Position numbers and translations under genes: made by a program. The notes beneath the pieces were generated by a model. It saw only the letters and a program-made list of their open reading frames with translations, made no database searches and was not told the DNA's origin. Positions 34,888 to 47,500 of a stretch of DNA of 64,000 nucleotides are shown piece by piece. Each line of letters opens with the position of its first letter. Within the stretch, counting starts at the first letter, position 1. The stretch is from Mesorhabditis belari. Lineage: Eukaryota; Nematoda; Chromadorea; Rhabditida; Rhabditidae. The stretch spans positions 8,053,501 through 8,117,500 of the forward strand of contig CAUEEP010000743.1 of assembly GCA_958450365.1 (NCBI GenBank), in the 5' to 3' direction.

Positions 34888-36359
34888 ATGCTTCTAAAAG
34901 GTGTTTTATTTTTCGCTCTTTGTGCACTCTTCCAAATTGGTTCTGCTGCCATTCGCGAGGCTCAATCGGTCCGAGTACAAGGGTAATTTTTTAAAGCAGT
35001 TAAAAACGTATAAGTCCTCTATCACTCTATAAATCCTTTTTAATCAGTAGAACTCCTAAATATCTCTTAATTCATCATTTTTATTAGATCTCTAACATGC
35101 GAGGGACGACCGTATCCGGGAGCAAAAGTAAAACTCTACGATCATGATACTTGTAAGTATTGAAGACGATTTACAGAATTACCGTATTTTCTCTAATAGT
35201 AGTGCACCCTGAACGTCGCCTAAATTGCTCGAAATCTCGAGAAGCGCTTATCAGAACCTATCGATGTGGGGTCGGAAAATGTAGCTGACGATGAGATCTA
35301 GTGGGGGATTTCAGTGTTAAGCTTCTGCAAAAGCTTGGAAACCGCAAAATAGTCACCAACTCGGCTCGCTGCGGTGCACTACTATTAGAGAAAATACGGT
35401 ATCTAAGATTCGTAAAAATAAAGTTAACTCAGAGATGAAAAAATGAATCGTACAATTTTAGTCACTCTGGATGACAAAATGGCTGAAACGGAGACCGACT
35501 CGAGAGGATATTTCGATATTTCAGGCACAGAAAACGAGCTCACACGACTCAATGCAAAATTCAATATCTATCACAGATGTCGAAAAACAGTAAACAATTC
35601 AAAATAATAAACTTTATTAATAATAAAATATATGTCGTAGCCGATTATGAATGAAATTTTTTGGCAAATCTTTCTAGTAGAGCAACCCTTTAATGTATGA
35701 GGACAATATTATATCATCTTGTAGCGAATTAAATTCTGCGTCGATTGGTACCAAATTTGTGAGTTTAGGCGCTACAACGTTTCATTCAAAATCGGCGGGA
35801 CCCCCGTAGCCGATTATGAATTTCAGCCGATTATGAATGAGTGGGTCCGGAGCGTCCAACCATCAAGTATTTAGTATCATTCAACGCAGAATCATTGATA
35901 ATTATGTTAAATTTTTTAAATTAGAAAGATTTGATAAAAAGAAAAAAAGTTAGTGCAAAAAAACTGTTTGTTCAAGAGAAAACTTTGAAGCCCCATTATC
36001 TTTTTTCTTTTTATCCAATCTTTCTAATTTTTAAAATTTAACATAATTATTAATGATTCTGCGTTGAATGATACTAAATACTTGATCGTTGGACGCGTCC
36101 GGACCCACTCATTCATAATCGGCTGAAATTCATAATCGGCTACGACATATCAATTTAGGTTCCAATTTGCTACTACAAAGCCTCTTTTGCAATTCCATAT
36201 GATTATGTGACAAGTGGACAACAAGCGTCAAAGGTTTTTGAGTTTTTGACTTGACACTTTGATAGCTACTCCCTCAAAAATTCTTGAGATTTTTAGATCT
36301 TTGACGCTGGAACGATTGAGCTATCGATTTTGAAGAAAGATCGAGATTGTATTAATTAA
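34888..36359 (+). CDS. Transthyretin-like (TTR) secreted protein
   Basis: Five exons: 34888-34982, 35088-35152, 35462-35589, 36159-36233, 36297-36359; phases agree, 141 residues, the usual length for nematode TTR-like proteins. Signal peptide MLLKGVLFFALCALFQIGSA; then VRVQGSLTCEGRPYPGAKVK and LYDHDT, the acidic/Thr turn (ETETDSRGYFDISG), FNIYHRC, and the IPYDYV block near the end. Conserved Cys residues of the family (LTC, HRC, ICYY) are present. Family members are secreted and mostly of unknown ligand; some bridge apoptotic cells to phagocytes. Introns 2 and 3 hold fold-back elements (35180-35401; 35629-36150). AATAAA at about 36370 follows the stop. Its 3' end is 86 bp from the convergent kinase gene. 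Confidence 0.93.
35180..35401. mobile_element. TACCGTATTTTCTCTAATAGTAGTGC fold-back element
   Basis: taccgtattttctctaatag at the left and complement (ctattagagaaaatacggta) at 35382-35401. Interior unrelated to the 10305 element apart from the ends. Located in TTR intron 2. Confidence 0.85.
35629..36150. mobile_element. 520-bp fold-back element (tatgtcgtagccgattatga ends)
   Basis: Ends tatgtcgtagccgattatga and complement. The motif gtagccgattatgaat recurs internally at 35807, and two ~120-bp arms (35840-35960 / 36000-36115) are complementary (gtgggtccgga...ccggacccac). Fills TTR intron 3. Confidence 0.85.
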
Positions 36360-36445
36360 TTTCTTGCACATAAATAAACTTTTATTTATCTACCCGAGTG
36401 AGTCAAATAAAGGCAATCTTTATGTGAGTGACATGCGAGAGAAAC

Positions 36446-39340
36446 TCACAATTGCATAGGCACGCATTCGGGAGCGAAATGAGCCATCGCTTCGTTGAAA
36501 TAGTCAAAGTCCTGATAGGAAATTGATTGTTTTTAATCGCAAAAAAGCATTGCTCACTTGATATTGCTCTTCAAACATCGACTCAAAACTTTTATCCGCG
36601 TCCGAGCTTTCGCTTTCTCGATCCGAAACACACGAAACACAGCCGTCAAACCACGGAAAGTAGGCAAGTGGAGAAAACTGAAATATTTATAGAAATTGGA
36701 TTTGGATTTTTATAGAAACTTATTGGACTTTTAATATGCTGATATCCTTTTTTTGAAAACAGAAACAAACCCTTCTTTGTTCAATTGCCTGAAAATCGAT
36801 TCCGCTGAAAAACTCGTGCGCGTGAATCACCTCAAAATAGCATAATCGTCTCGTGAGTGCGCCTGATAAAAGCTGAAAAAGAAATTTGCTTTATTCAAAT
36901 GAACATTTCATTTCTAACCCTGTCCAGAAAATTTCCCAGATCTTTTGAAGCAGCTGGTGGGGTTGAGTAGTCGACAAAGCTAAAATTTTGCAGCTAATTT
37001 CTAAAACTCAAGTTAAAGCTATTACCGTAAATACTATAATAGTACCCCACCCCAATAATGACGGTGCGGAGCGTTGCGTAGTCTAGCTTTGAACGAGTTT
37101 TTCTCGACACTGGTTTATGCTACAATGCGCACTTAGGTATCAAAAAATAGCTGAAATTCAGGGCTATTTTTGATACCAAAGTCGCATTTTTTGAAAGTAC
37201 GGGTGCTTTGAAAAAAATGAAATACTTTTGCGACTACGCGACTGTACGAGGGGGGGTGAGGTACTATTACAGTATTTACGCTAGGTTTAAAGCTTTTCTA
37301 AACAAATGTAAAGTAGAATTGCTTACACAAGTTCTGTGTGATGACCAGCATCAGCATTCGGATACGGATAGCGATTAGTAAAAAGGATGTGTAAGAGAAC
37401 GCCGAGTGACCACCAATCAACCCAATGCCCATATCCATTCCCTGCTGCCACTTCTGGCGCCATGTACTAGATTCTTTTCTTTTTTAAGGCAAATGGTTAT
37501 CTGATACTTGTAAAGTGCCACAAATTGTGCTCGTCTTATCACCCATGCGAAGCTCTTTTGCCAATCCGAAATCAACTGAAATCGGAGAAAAGTTCTTTGA
37601 ACTGTTCCTTCAAAACTTTACCAATTAGAATGTGCCCATCTCCATCAATTACCACATTTTCCAACTTTAAATCTCGATAAATAATCCCATTTCGATGCAT
37701 ATAATCTGCAATTGAGTTATTTGTAGATATTTTTAGATATTTTTAGATATTTCCCTCAAAACTACCTATAGCACATGCAAACTCGGCTCCAAGAATGCGT
37801 ATCGTCTCTTCGGGAAATGGACCGTGATCTCTCCAAACTGAAAATTTCAAGTAACTTTCTGAGGATTTCAATCAATTCACCGGTGAAAAGATCCCCAGAT
37901 GGACCGTCGGCAATTTGCTGTAAACAGAAAAGATTTCCCCGGTTCTGCCAACAGAAAAAGAGCCTTGCTACAAAAGTGTATGCGCCCAAGTGCTTCTAGA
38001 AATCAGATCAATCGTCAGTTTTTCGTTTCTTTTTTTTCTACACCTGTATCTTGACTTCTCGCTTCACTTGTTCGACAGCATTTCTTGAAAGAATCTTCGA
38101 TTTTTCCATGACTTTCAGCGCGTAAACTCCTCTCGAATCTTTGCGGGCCACAACTCGATAAACTCGTCCAAATGATCCCCGACCGATTTCATGCATTCTC
38201 TAAAATTTTCATCTACATATTTACTTTTCAATTCTTTTTACCACAAAATTTCTTTCGGTGACTGTATTACGATTGGGGAATTCAGGAAGAAAAAGGGATT
38301 CGAGCCATGGAACTGGCCACACTGTTCTCGACACTGAAGCCGGAGAGGCTGAAAATTTTGCATTGAAAAATTTGATTCTAAAAGACACTTTTTTGAGAAC
38401 ACCCAATTCATAAAACAATAGCAAATTTTGGCCTAACAAACCCATAAAAATTCTCACCAAAGTTAGTGCCATCTTCAACTCGATTCCCATGCATTCCTCG
38501 TTCACTAGATGCGCTTGAAATTGGCTCTGAAAAATGATGAAAATTCGAAATTCGAAGTGAGCGCTTTTTTCTGGTCACAAAAGCATTCAATTGGAAGATT
38601 AGGAGGTTGTCTGAGAAGACTTTTTCACTAAATAATCCCTCTCGCAAAATAAACACCCGCTCACTCTGAACGACGAAAATGATGCTTTTGTGGGGAATGC
38701 TACATAGCAACATCGAAAGTCAAAACAACGTAAATTTGAGAGAAAAAAGATTTTACCTTCATGTTGCTGATCTCCCTCATCAAGTTTATGAGTGGAAAAG
38801 CTGAAAAGTTTGCTCAGACGATCACCCAATCGTTTTCTTTTTCTCGGCGGATCATTGGCAATCTAAAAGGCTTTTTGATTGCAAAGATATGCAAAAAGTA
38901 TTAGAGCTGAAAAGTTAGAAGTGTTAAAAGTGAATGTGATCTTTTGAGTATTATGAAAGGCATTGGAGTCATTTGTTGGTTTTAAAGCACGAAAAAGAAC
39001 GAAAAACTTTCTGGACGTAATATAAGTCTGGAAATATATTATGAAATTAGTTAAGAACCGTATTTGTGTTGGAGATGATTGATTGTAATGAAAGGATTGA
39101 TCCATTATCAATTGCCGATCGATATTCATCGGACATTCCCTCTGAATCGAGTCGTCTTCTCTTTTGTCGAGGCTCGGCCATCGGGAAACGCTCCGGCTAT
39201 AAGAATGAGACTATTATTATGTTAGTTGAAGGGGGGTTCCATGTTTAGCTGAGTATTCACACGAAGAGTAAATTGCACTCATAAACAAATCGAACCTCAT
39301 CATCGCTGGCTTTGCGCTTTCGCGCTTGTGCGTTTCCCAT
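36446..39340 (-). CDS. AGC-family serine/threonine protein kinase, N-myristoylated
   Basis: Fifteen exons (minus): 39340-39296, 39196-39059, 38862-38757, 38526-38458, 38348-38242, 38199-38044, 37995-37881, 37837-37766, 37705-37622, 37575-37508, 37466-37327, 36979-36919, 36872-36771, 36677-36558, 36511-36446; phases agree, 482 residues. The N-terminus MGNAQARKRKASDDE is a myristoylation signal; basic clusters (RQKRRR, PPRKRKR) look like nuclear localisation signals. Kinase domain from about residue 155: GRGSFGRVYRV, ALKVMEK (catalytic Lys), VKREVK (helix C Glu), YRDLKLENV (catalytic loop), VDFGLAKEL, TSTICGT (activation loop), YMAPEV, IHAHEFFSGIDF. All catalytic residues are present, so an active enzyme is expected. 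YQDFDYF near the C-terminus resembles a hydrophobic motif with Asp in the phosphosite. Subfamily not resolved. Intron 11 carries a fold-back element. Confidence 0.92.
37023..37283. mobile_element. TACCGTAAATACTATAATAGTACCCC fold-back element, copy 3
   Basis: Same family as 20121-20405; the terminal cggta is cgcta here. In intron 11 (36980-37326) of the kinase gene, filling most of it. Confidence 0.88.
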
Positions 39341-39776
39341 TTTACATAAGAATTTCTGGAATTCTTTACATTAAAAAAAGATTTCACAAGAATTCAAATT
39401 GAAAAGTGAGCTGTAAACCCTCGAAAAATACAAAGCAAGAGGTGACATTTAGATGGAAAAAGTGAAGGGAGGAAAAGGAGGGACATGGGGAGTGAGGGTG
39501 GACGAGAAATCGACCTTGTTTGATCACTGTGCGCAGTCTCTTGATGATTTTATTTGCCCATCAGATCCGTTATCATTTCGTGAATCAAAAGCAAGCTGAT
39601 CTTTGTGGATTGTCGCTTTCTGTAGTTATTTTTAGGTTTTTGAAGAATTGAAGATTGAAGAGAAGTTCAGTTCAAATACCACTCTACAATTTGCGAACAT
39701 TTACAAAAGAAACTATGGTAAAGAAAGAAATTCACAGATGGGGAATAGGGGCTAATTTGAATGGAAAAATTATGGG

Positions 39777-39865
39777 AAAGAAAAGGAGAAAGAAGAGGAG
39801 AAAGAAAAGGAGAAAGAAGAGGACAAAGAAAAGGAGAAAGAAGAGGAGAAAGAAAAGAGGGAATG
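39777..39865 (+). repeat. Purine (GA-rich) tandem repeat
   Basis: Repeats of aaaggagaaagaagagga; the open frame through it (poly KRRKK) is a by-product of composition. Confidence 0.85.
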
Positions 39866-39900
39866 GGTGTGTATTGATCCCTATTGGGCCATGCTCTTTT

Positions 39901-39990
39901 CCCTCGAAATGTCCTCGTAGGGCATCTCTCCATTTCTCTTCCCTCTCTCGAAATGTCCTCGTAGGGTCTCTCTCCATTTCTCTTTTACTT
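39901..39990. repeat. Direct repeat of about 46 bp, two copies
   Basis: ctcgaaatgtcctcgtaggg followed by tctctccatttctctt occurs twice in a row. Confidence 0.8.
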
Positions 39991-40299
39991 TCTCTTATCT
40001 TTTCCACTCAACCATCCGTTCAAATATTCACTTGAGAATTTCAATCTTAAATTCGCGAAAATTTCGAGAAAGTACCCGTGAATTGCACTTATCTAAAGAA
40101 TCAGGACAAACCTCTTAAACACATGTACAATTCACATTTCAGAAAAACTCATTAACATCTTGCTTTGTTGTTCATTTGTTCATTCCTGGAATAATATTCT
40201 TTTTGTAGTATAGGCCTTCAAATGCGCCCCCATTATTTTTCTCCCGCAATACTACCTAGTCTTAGTCTCCTACCTAGTCCAGCTCTTAGCCATCCCCTA

Positions 40300-40760
40300 C
40301 TTTCAGGGGATGCCCACTGCTCACCACGCGGAGGTGGCGGACACGGCAGCGCCATGGGGGGCTACGGGGGTCCAGGGGGTCCTATGGGGGTCCCGGGGAG
40401 GGGGGGGGGGGGGGCCTGGGGGTACCCGGGGGGGGGGGGGTTGCCCTGGACGAGGCCCCCAGTTGGGGTCCCCGCCCGGCCAGTTGGCCACTTCACGGGT
40501 CCTGTTCTGTGTGGTTTTGCGCCGAAAGGGCGTCGACACGGTGAAGACCAAAATGGCCAGCACCCCCACACGTACCGAAGTTTTGCGCCAAATGGGCGAC
40601 GACACGGTACAGTCCAAAACGGACTGCCCCCTTCGGATACGGCCAGTGTTACCCGGACCAGAACAGATTGCCGACGAGTGAAGGAAAGGAAGCCTCTTAC
40701 GGGAAAGCCCTGCGCCAGACGACGGGCGATTACGCGGCCGCACAAGGAACAAAGTCTCTG
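40300..40760. other. GC-rich island with long G tracts and a diverged tandem repeat
   Basis: Strikingly GC-rich for this window. 40350-40440 has repeated G runs, the longest 13-16 nt (potential G-quadruplexes). 40510-40640 contains two diverged copies of a ~68-bp unit (gttttgcgcc...gggcg.cgacacggt). Open frames on both strands here follow from composition; no protein family recognised. It could be a repeat fragment or foreign insertion. Confidence 0.6.
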
Positions 40761-40805
40761 GTCTCTTTACAAAGGAATTTCTTTTGTTCTGTGAACATTG
40801 TTCAG

Positions 40806-40954
40806 ATGAGATCTGAAGCCAAAAGTTTGTACCCGGGGTTTTCGGGATCGGGGAAGCGATTGGCGAGGTTCATTTGCTATATCTACAAGCAAAATCTCTA
40901 ATTTGTGCTGATCTTGAGCCTTTTGGCTATAAATAATTATCATGGGGGTATAAT
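40806..40954 (+). repeat. Dispersed repeat, copy 2
   Basis: Matches the reverse complement of 11541-11700 (gaagccaaaagtttgtac, ggggttttcgggatcggg, gtgctgatcttgagcc). Directly follows the GC-rich island. Confidence 0.7.
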
Positions 40955-41906
40955 CGAGAACAGCCCAACTCAAATTTATGTTAATGTGGTATTAATTGTT
41001 GTATTTGGAGGAATTGCAAATCTTCTATCGGCCCCAAACGGATTTACTTCAATTCTCTAGATAAAATAATTGTTTTTACAAGTTTTTCTTTGTTTACTTG
41101 ATCATCGGATTGCCATCTTTCTTCTCGACATATCAAGTCAAGCATAGAGCATAGTCAAGCATGACTATGCCATAGAGCATAGTCAAACATGACACACATA
41201 CATATAACTGTCACACCAGCAATCCAAAATGTAAATGATATAATTTGTGTGTACCCAATACACAAAGTTCATCATATTTTGTTGATCAACTTGATCGTCG
41301 AATTCAAAATCACAACAATTCTTCTATCACTTCTATGGCATTCTGAAAAGCAACAAAAATTTCAACGGGTAACGCAATCTTTTCAATCAGATATTTCAGA
41401 ATCGTTTCGAAAACAAACTTTAAAATGCTAGACTTAATACAAAGCTATCAAATTTCATGTCTATTGATTTGCACAAATTTATTCGAGAGTCAATTCTGAC
41501 TGAGTTTTGGTGATAGCCCTTTGCACACCGTTGAAAATGCGTTTTCTGATCAAATTTCTTCTAATATATACCTTGCGACGCAGAATTTTGTGCTGATTCC
41601 AGAAATGATAATCATTTTGAAACCCGTCCTACAAGTTTTTTTTAAATCGGCGTTGCAATGCGTGGCTTTATAGTTTATCTGATATCATCCACTGTCGGAG
41701 TAATGCCTAATTCGTTGAAAATCAAAAGGAGGAGTCGTCGTGGTTGTAGCTTAATATAAATGAAAACCATCTCGCAATCCTGATTGCTTATTGAGTCGAA
41801 TCATGTAATAATCGTGCATTATTTTCGCAAGATTCTCGGGAAATTTTTTTGTTTCTTTATTTTTCAATTTTCGTAGAGATAATAGGAAACAGATTGAAAT
41901 CTAACT

Positions 41907-41985
41907 ATTGGGTTGGTCAATTGAGTGGCTTTTTTAGTGGCAAGCTGAGAAAAAGCCCGTACAGACGGACAGACACTGCTCTTTT
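41907..41985. repeat. Truncated mariner-type end / dispersed repeat
   Basis: Begins ttgggttggtcaattgagtg, a mariner-like end, then a segment inverted relative to 30340-30420. It abuts the element at 41991, suggesting one element inserted beside another's remnant. Confidence 0.6.
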
Positions 41986-41990
41986 AAATA

Positions 41991-42512
41991 TATTGGGTTG
42001 GTGAATTGAAAACTGCGGGCTATTGTCATATCTCACAGTTCTCACACTTTCTTCAAAAGAAACCCATTTTGGTGTCAATGGAAAAGTTGTAGAGAATCAA
42101 AAATCAAGCTTATATCCAAATTTTCAGAACGATTCAAAAACCGATTTTCAAGAAATGCCAAATTTACGAATTTTCACAAAACTTGCACTTTAAGCGAAAC
42201 TACTAGGTGTATCCTTTTGGAAATTTGGCTATAAGCCTCATTTTTGATTCTCTACAACTTTTCTATTGGCACCAAAATGGGTTTCTTTTGAAGAAAGTGC
42301 TCAAACTGGGACATCTTCAGTCCTCCATTTTTGAATCTCACACTTGTCTCACACACAAACCAAAATCCTACCACGAAAGAGGAATCCGCAAATTGCCTTT
42401 AAAATGGGCAGAAGTCATTAATAATAATGGAGATTATTTGGAATAAATTCATGGTTTTTTGTTAAATAAATTTTAGTTCAAAGTCCCGCAGTTTTCAATT
42501 CACCAACCTAAT
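41991..42512 (+). mobile_element. Non-autonomous mariner remnant with internal inverted repeat
   Basis: TIRs ttgggttggtgaattgaaaa and complement (ttttcaattcaccaaccta). Near the right end LPLKWAEVINNNGDYLE (42387-42446) is the C-terminus of a mariner transposase. The rest is replaced by an inverted repeat (42060-42120 / 42225-42300: cccattttggtg..., agaatcaaaaat...). Confidence 0.85.
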
Positions 42513-43117
42513 TCACAGATAAAGGCACTTCAATACTCAATGATAAGCTGATATCCGCTGGATTTTGGATTTTGGATAATGTAAAGCTATCAGTAAAGCA
42601 AGCCATGTCCAGTTGAAGTTTGAGATCAAGAAAGAATTGATCACTTGTCTTTAAATGCCAAACTCTAAGCATCACTTTTTTTGTGGATCCCAGATCCCAG
42701 AGCGGATTGAAAAGCACGAAAAAGGAAGAGATGTAAGTTTGAGAAGTGATATCCATGCAGAAAAAAGAACGAAGAGCCATTTATGAAGTGGGTGAGGAGA
42801 GGACACGAAAAAGAAAAAGAGTTGAAGAAGAGTTTGGGAAGAGTTGCGTGGAGGGCATTCGCTTGGGGGAAGACCGACCCACACCCCGGGGAGCCCTTAT
42901 GTAGCAAAAAAAAAGTGGTAAGAAGCTGACGGCTTCAACTCGACCACTCACCCACTCACCCCTTCACTCACTTCGGCGCATCTCAACCCTTTCGACCTCA
43001 CTTATGTTTACATTTTACTTAAAGCTTGATTTTATCTAGAAGGAAATTTTTTTGGCCTAACTTTTCAATCAGCAACTAACTTCTTCTCTTCTCTCTTCTT
43101 CAACTAAAGAAGTCTGC

Positions 43118-43219
43118 AACGCTAAAGAAAGTTACAGTGGTTTGTAGTCTTGACTCGAAACGGACCTTCCTCACGCGTAGTCGATCCCTACAAACCACTG
43201 TAACTTTTTTTAGCATTGA
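43118..43219. repeat. 102-bp palindrome
   Basis: Arms caacgctaaagaaagttaca plus gtggtttgtag (43118-43148) and complement (43188-43218), enclosing about 40 unique bases. Small fold-back element. Confidence 0.8.
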
Positions 43220-44540
43220 TGTTTTTAAGTGTGCTTCGGTCGATTCGAAAGCTCTTGAGATTCTCTATCTTTTGAGCTATAGATCCTATCAATCCGGCAG
43301 ACTTGAAGCAAGTTAGAAGCGTTTATAGTGCCCAACAACTTCACTAGTACTTCTTGATCTGATCTATAGTGAAACACAATATTGGGGATTTACAGGATCT
43401 ATGCAAAATCTATAGTGACTAGGATCAACAAAATGTAAGTTGCAAATAGATGTACTCAATGTTTTAAGGTTTCATTAGTGCTTGTGGAGGGAACTATTCA
43501 TCGTTTTCTGCTGAAGTGTATGTAAAAGATGTAGAGAAGGGGTTGCTCTTTTCTACATTTTTTTTTCCTTCTCCTTTTCTATTCTACTCCCATCCCACTC
43601 TCTTCCGGAATCTCCTCTGAATTCGAGTGAAATTGGCCGCGTTTGTCTCCTACGTTTTCCTCGTCGCATTCCTTTTTAATGCTCAGTTTAAAGCGTTTGC
43701 ACTAGGGCATTCATTTTTTTTATTTCTTTGTACATTTTTGCACTTTAATCTCATCCGTTCTTTTCACTCTCAAATAGAAAATGAATTCTAATCTACATAT
43801 AATCTACATATTTCCGTTTAACCTGTTTTCCTACAGCTGTTTTGTTGCCCGTTACTTGTTTTTCTTATAGATCTTTTGCTTTTTGATAGCACTTTTCCAA
43901 TCTAGCAGAGTTTGAAAGAAAAAGCGGTTGAAAGAAAGGATAGGACAAGAGCACGAAAAGGGGAAAATCTTCCAAGAATGGCTGGGTAATTGTGCTCAGC
44001 GGATGTGATGGTGGCGGGTTTCGGCTTGAAAATGAAGAAATACCCGGGCAGCTTTTGGTTCTTGGCATTCCGATCTTTTACTCATTTCAGGTTCTTTTTT
44101 AGAGCCGCTCTTCATTTGGCTAGAGCCCCTCGAGGGTTGGGGTTGGTCCCTTTTCTGAGAGAGAGAGTGGATGAAAAGTGGAGTGATGAAAGTCCCCCAG
44201 CGGGCGTTGTGAGGCCTTTTGCCACCACCCCCTAGCCGCTTTATGAGTTTTCCTTTCCTCTCCTCCACTTCTCTTTCTTCGTCTTCTTTTCTCACCATTT
44301 CGATTCTGAATCTCTCTCCTCATCTTCTCTTCGTCCTTCCATCATTCCAATACAAACTACAACAGCACCTCTTCTTTCTCCCCTGAAATTCACCTTAAAT
44401 GAGCCTTAATTTGAAATACTTCTTTCTGTTACTCGCCACATTTCTCCTTTCACTTGTGCATTGTTATCTTTGCTGGCCACGGTTTCCCCAATTCTTTTCG
44501 TTTTACAAACTAATCGGAAATCATATATTTTCCAGTTTAG

Positions 44541-47500
44541 ATTTTGAAAGGCATTACTGTGAATGAAGATGAGGATGAGGTGAAAGATGAAGGCACGGCT
44601 TTATGCAAAAATCTCAAAGCCGTGTGGTTAGCTGCTCAACATGCTTGCTGTTTGTCGAAAAAGTTAGAAGATTTACATTTCATCCTTTAGGTCCCAAGCA
44701 CTTCAAGAGAAATACTTGACGGTGACAATAGTCCACAATTGTGAGTGATTTGTTGTCTCAATCTTTAACAATGGAAGGAATTTAGAAGCGCTTATCATTT
44801 GCAGTCAGCCGACATCCCGGCCGCATGTGATCTTTGTGTACTTGATGATTTTCGTCTTTTCTACATTCAGTGAGTTTATGAAATTGATTGTACAATTGTA
44901 CAATTGTACAATATCCAAAAAATCCAAAAAATGTTTCTAGTCCACACCAAAATCAGGAAGTTTTTCCATTCTTTCCCCCAAAAAAGTAGTCAAAGCAATT
45001 GGAGACTTGGAGGGATTTGAGGAAAGAGAAAGAGCGGTGTCTCCTCCAAAATTTTGTTTCCGAAACAACCTGATTGTCTCAAAGTGACTGAAAGACAACC
45101 GAGAAAAAGAAAAAAAAATATATATATATAACGTTTTTGCTTCAATGTTTTGCACATTGGCTCAAACGCAATATTACCGGCAGCTGAGATTGTTCATTCA
45201 TCATCTAATCGCGCTTCAATCACTCAAAGATCAACCCTCTCAATATTCGCATAGAATAGAATACAAACAAAATGAGAATCTGGTTGATTGATCGTTTTTG
45301 TGAAGAGAGCTAATTTCTGGCCTTGTTTTTGATGCCATTTTCTCAAATTTTTTTTCTTGAAAAATGAGCTCTCGAATAAAAGCCAAATATGATGGTGATA
45401 TAAGAGAAATTTTTAAAATCATGTGAGTTTTTAAATAAAAAATGTAAATAAGAATAAAATGTCTTAAAATCCGTTGAACTTATCACTTAACATGTACTTG
45501 ATTAAATGCTTTAGCCATGCGACCAAATCGTCGCATTGGGAACCGCCATGGGCGACGTGGAACTGTCGCCTGGGTCTACCGTATGCTTGGGAACAAGCCG
45601 TTGATGCCGATGGACGTGTCTATTATATAGAGTGAGCCATTCTTTCGTAAACTCTTTACCCATTTTTAGTCATTTAAATCGCCGAACCACTTACACTGAT
45701 CCAAGACAAGAGCTTCTAACCGAACCACGACAGGTTTTGTTGTTGATCAATTTCTTGATCAAAGAAACATTTTCTAGGTAACCATCCACCGTGATTCATC
45801 GAAAGGATTTGGTTTTGTTGCCGCTGGACAGCAGCCAACTGTCGTTCAATTTGTTAGCCCTGGTAAGGGAAAAGTTCAAACATCTACTAGATATCATATT
45901 TAGGCGGACCATCTGATGGAAAACTTTTTGCACAAGACGAAATTATAGAAGTCGATGGGGTCGATGTTTCAAATCAGGTAACAAAACTTGGCAACACTTG
46001 AGGATTAGGCTAAAATCCCAAAGCCAAAATCAAAAGCAAAAGCCAAAAGCCAAAGCCAAAGCCCAAACCCAAAAGCAAAAGCCTTTTCCCTTTCAGCCAA
46101 AAGAGGAAGTGGTGTGTCGAGTGCGAAGGGCTCCCGAAACAATCACACTCACCGTGCAACAGTGTCGAGTGAGAAGAATTAGTTGATTTGTTTGATAGAC
46201 TTGACCATTTAGCCTTCACCACGTCGCCAGTGTCGCGTTCGGTTTACGGATAGTGTTCAGATTTCGTCACCGGAATCCGTGAGTTGAATAGGGCTAACTA
46301 GTAAAATTCATACTGGCTTTATGCCGTGCTTTATGCCATTTTAATGCTCAGTTACCTTTTAAATTTTCTAAAGAATTACTAAAGCTTATTTTACGCAAAC
46401 GTTTTACGTAAAAGGATTGATTTTTTTTTCTTCTAGAAGTTACGCTCCACTTTTTTGGTTTACTTGCTGATTTGTGCGAGTGCTATGTTTAAGTGTTAGA
46501 TAGATTTAGATTAAGTTAATATATATTGAGTTGAAGAAATTGTTGTTTAAAGACCGGCCTCCCGCCACCGCTTCCCAATGTTTTACGGGTATTTCTCGAA
46601 AATGGGCAGACCCGCTCCTTTCGCTATGATGAGATGACCACTGTTCAGGTGAGAAATCTTGACAAAACTTGTCAAAAAGTTTTCAATCATCACAGGATGT
46701 GTGCGTCTCTCTTGGCGAAAAATTGTGCCTTAACTCTCTTGTTCATTTTTGTCTCTGCGTCGAGTATAATTTGGGTGCTCGTTCCAGTCGAATCAGTCTC
46801 CTTCGACCGGAAACCACTTTGGAATCGGTCTCAATTTTCCATCATTTTCTTTAAGAAATCTTTTTAGATAGCTCTCTTGCCAAATTCCACTCACTTACGA
46901 TGTGTTTTTCGCTTTGTCTTTGTACCTTCTGATGCTAGCCAACTTCTACAAAATGATCCACGAGCCTTTGAGTAAAATATTTGGGTTTTATATTTTGAAT
47001 TCCGAATTGATTTCAGATATTTCTATAGCCAATGTGTAAATGATGTCGTGCAAGGAAGATTTGCTTACGAGATGCGTTATGAAGTGAGTGAAAAGACTCG
47101 AAGATTTGAGAGACATTTTTTTAGGCATGTATTCGACTTGCTGCACTTCACATACAACAAATTTGCCTCACAACAGGATGTTGTTTTCGCGAAGGGAGGA
47201 TCTCACTTCGACGCGTCGAGTAAGGAATTTCTTTTAAAGCGAAATTGTCTTTATATTGTTAGAAAAGAGTTTGGTTTGGCCACTTTTCTTCCACTAATTC
47301 TTCTCGAGAATGTGAAAAGAAAAGAGGTTCGACGCCATCTTCGATATTATTTGAGAAGAGATGATCCAGTTGGAGAGAAAAATAGTGGTAAGTGAATTTG
47401 AGAAGTGCTCGAGATATCCACTTCAGTCAATCAATCAACATCTACAGAGAAAAGTCTGCTGACTCGATTGAAATATGTGCAAATTGTGTCTCATCTTCCC

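Larger units (their letters stand above)
39341..44540. other. Gene-poor region between kinase and FRMPD-like genes
   Basis: No supported coding exons. Contents listed separately: GA-rich repeat, 46-bp tandem, GC-rich island, dispersed repeats, mariner remnant, palindrome. The 3' end presumably contains the promoter and any 5' exons of the FRMPD-like gene, which starts on the right. Confidence 0.45.

Noticed and set aside
39655..40035. Plus-strand frame rich in KRRKK
   Set aside because: Produced by the purine tandem repeat at 39777-39865.
40222..40794. 190-codon Gly/Pro/Arg-rich frame
   Set aside because: GC-rich low-complexity sequence opens frames on both strands; no family features or splice partners.
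44399..44564. Signal-peptide-like start (MSLNLKYFFLLLATFLL) for the FRMPD-like gene
   Set aside because: Would need a weak donor (cttgtgcatt) and puts a secretion signal on a cytosolic scaffold; left unassigned.
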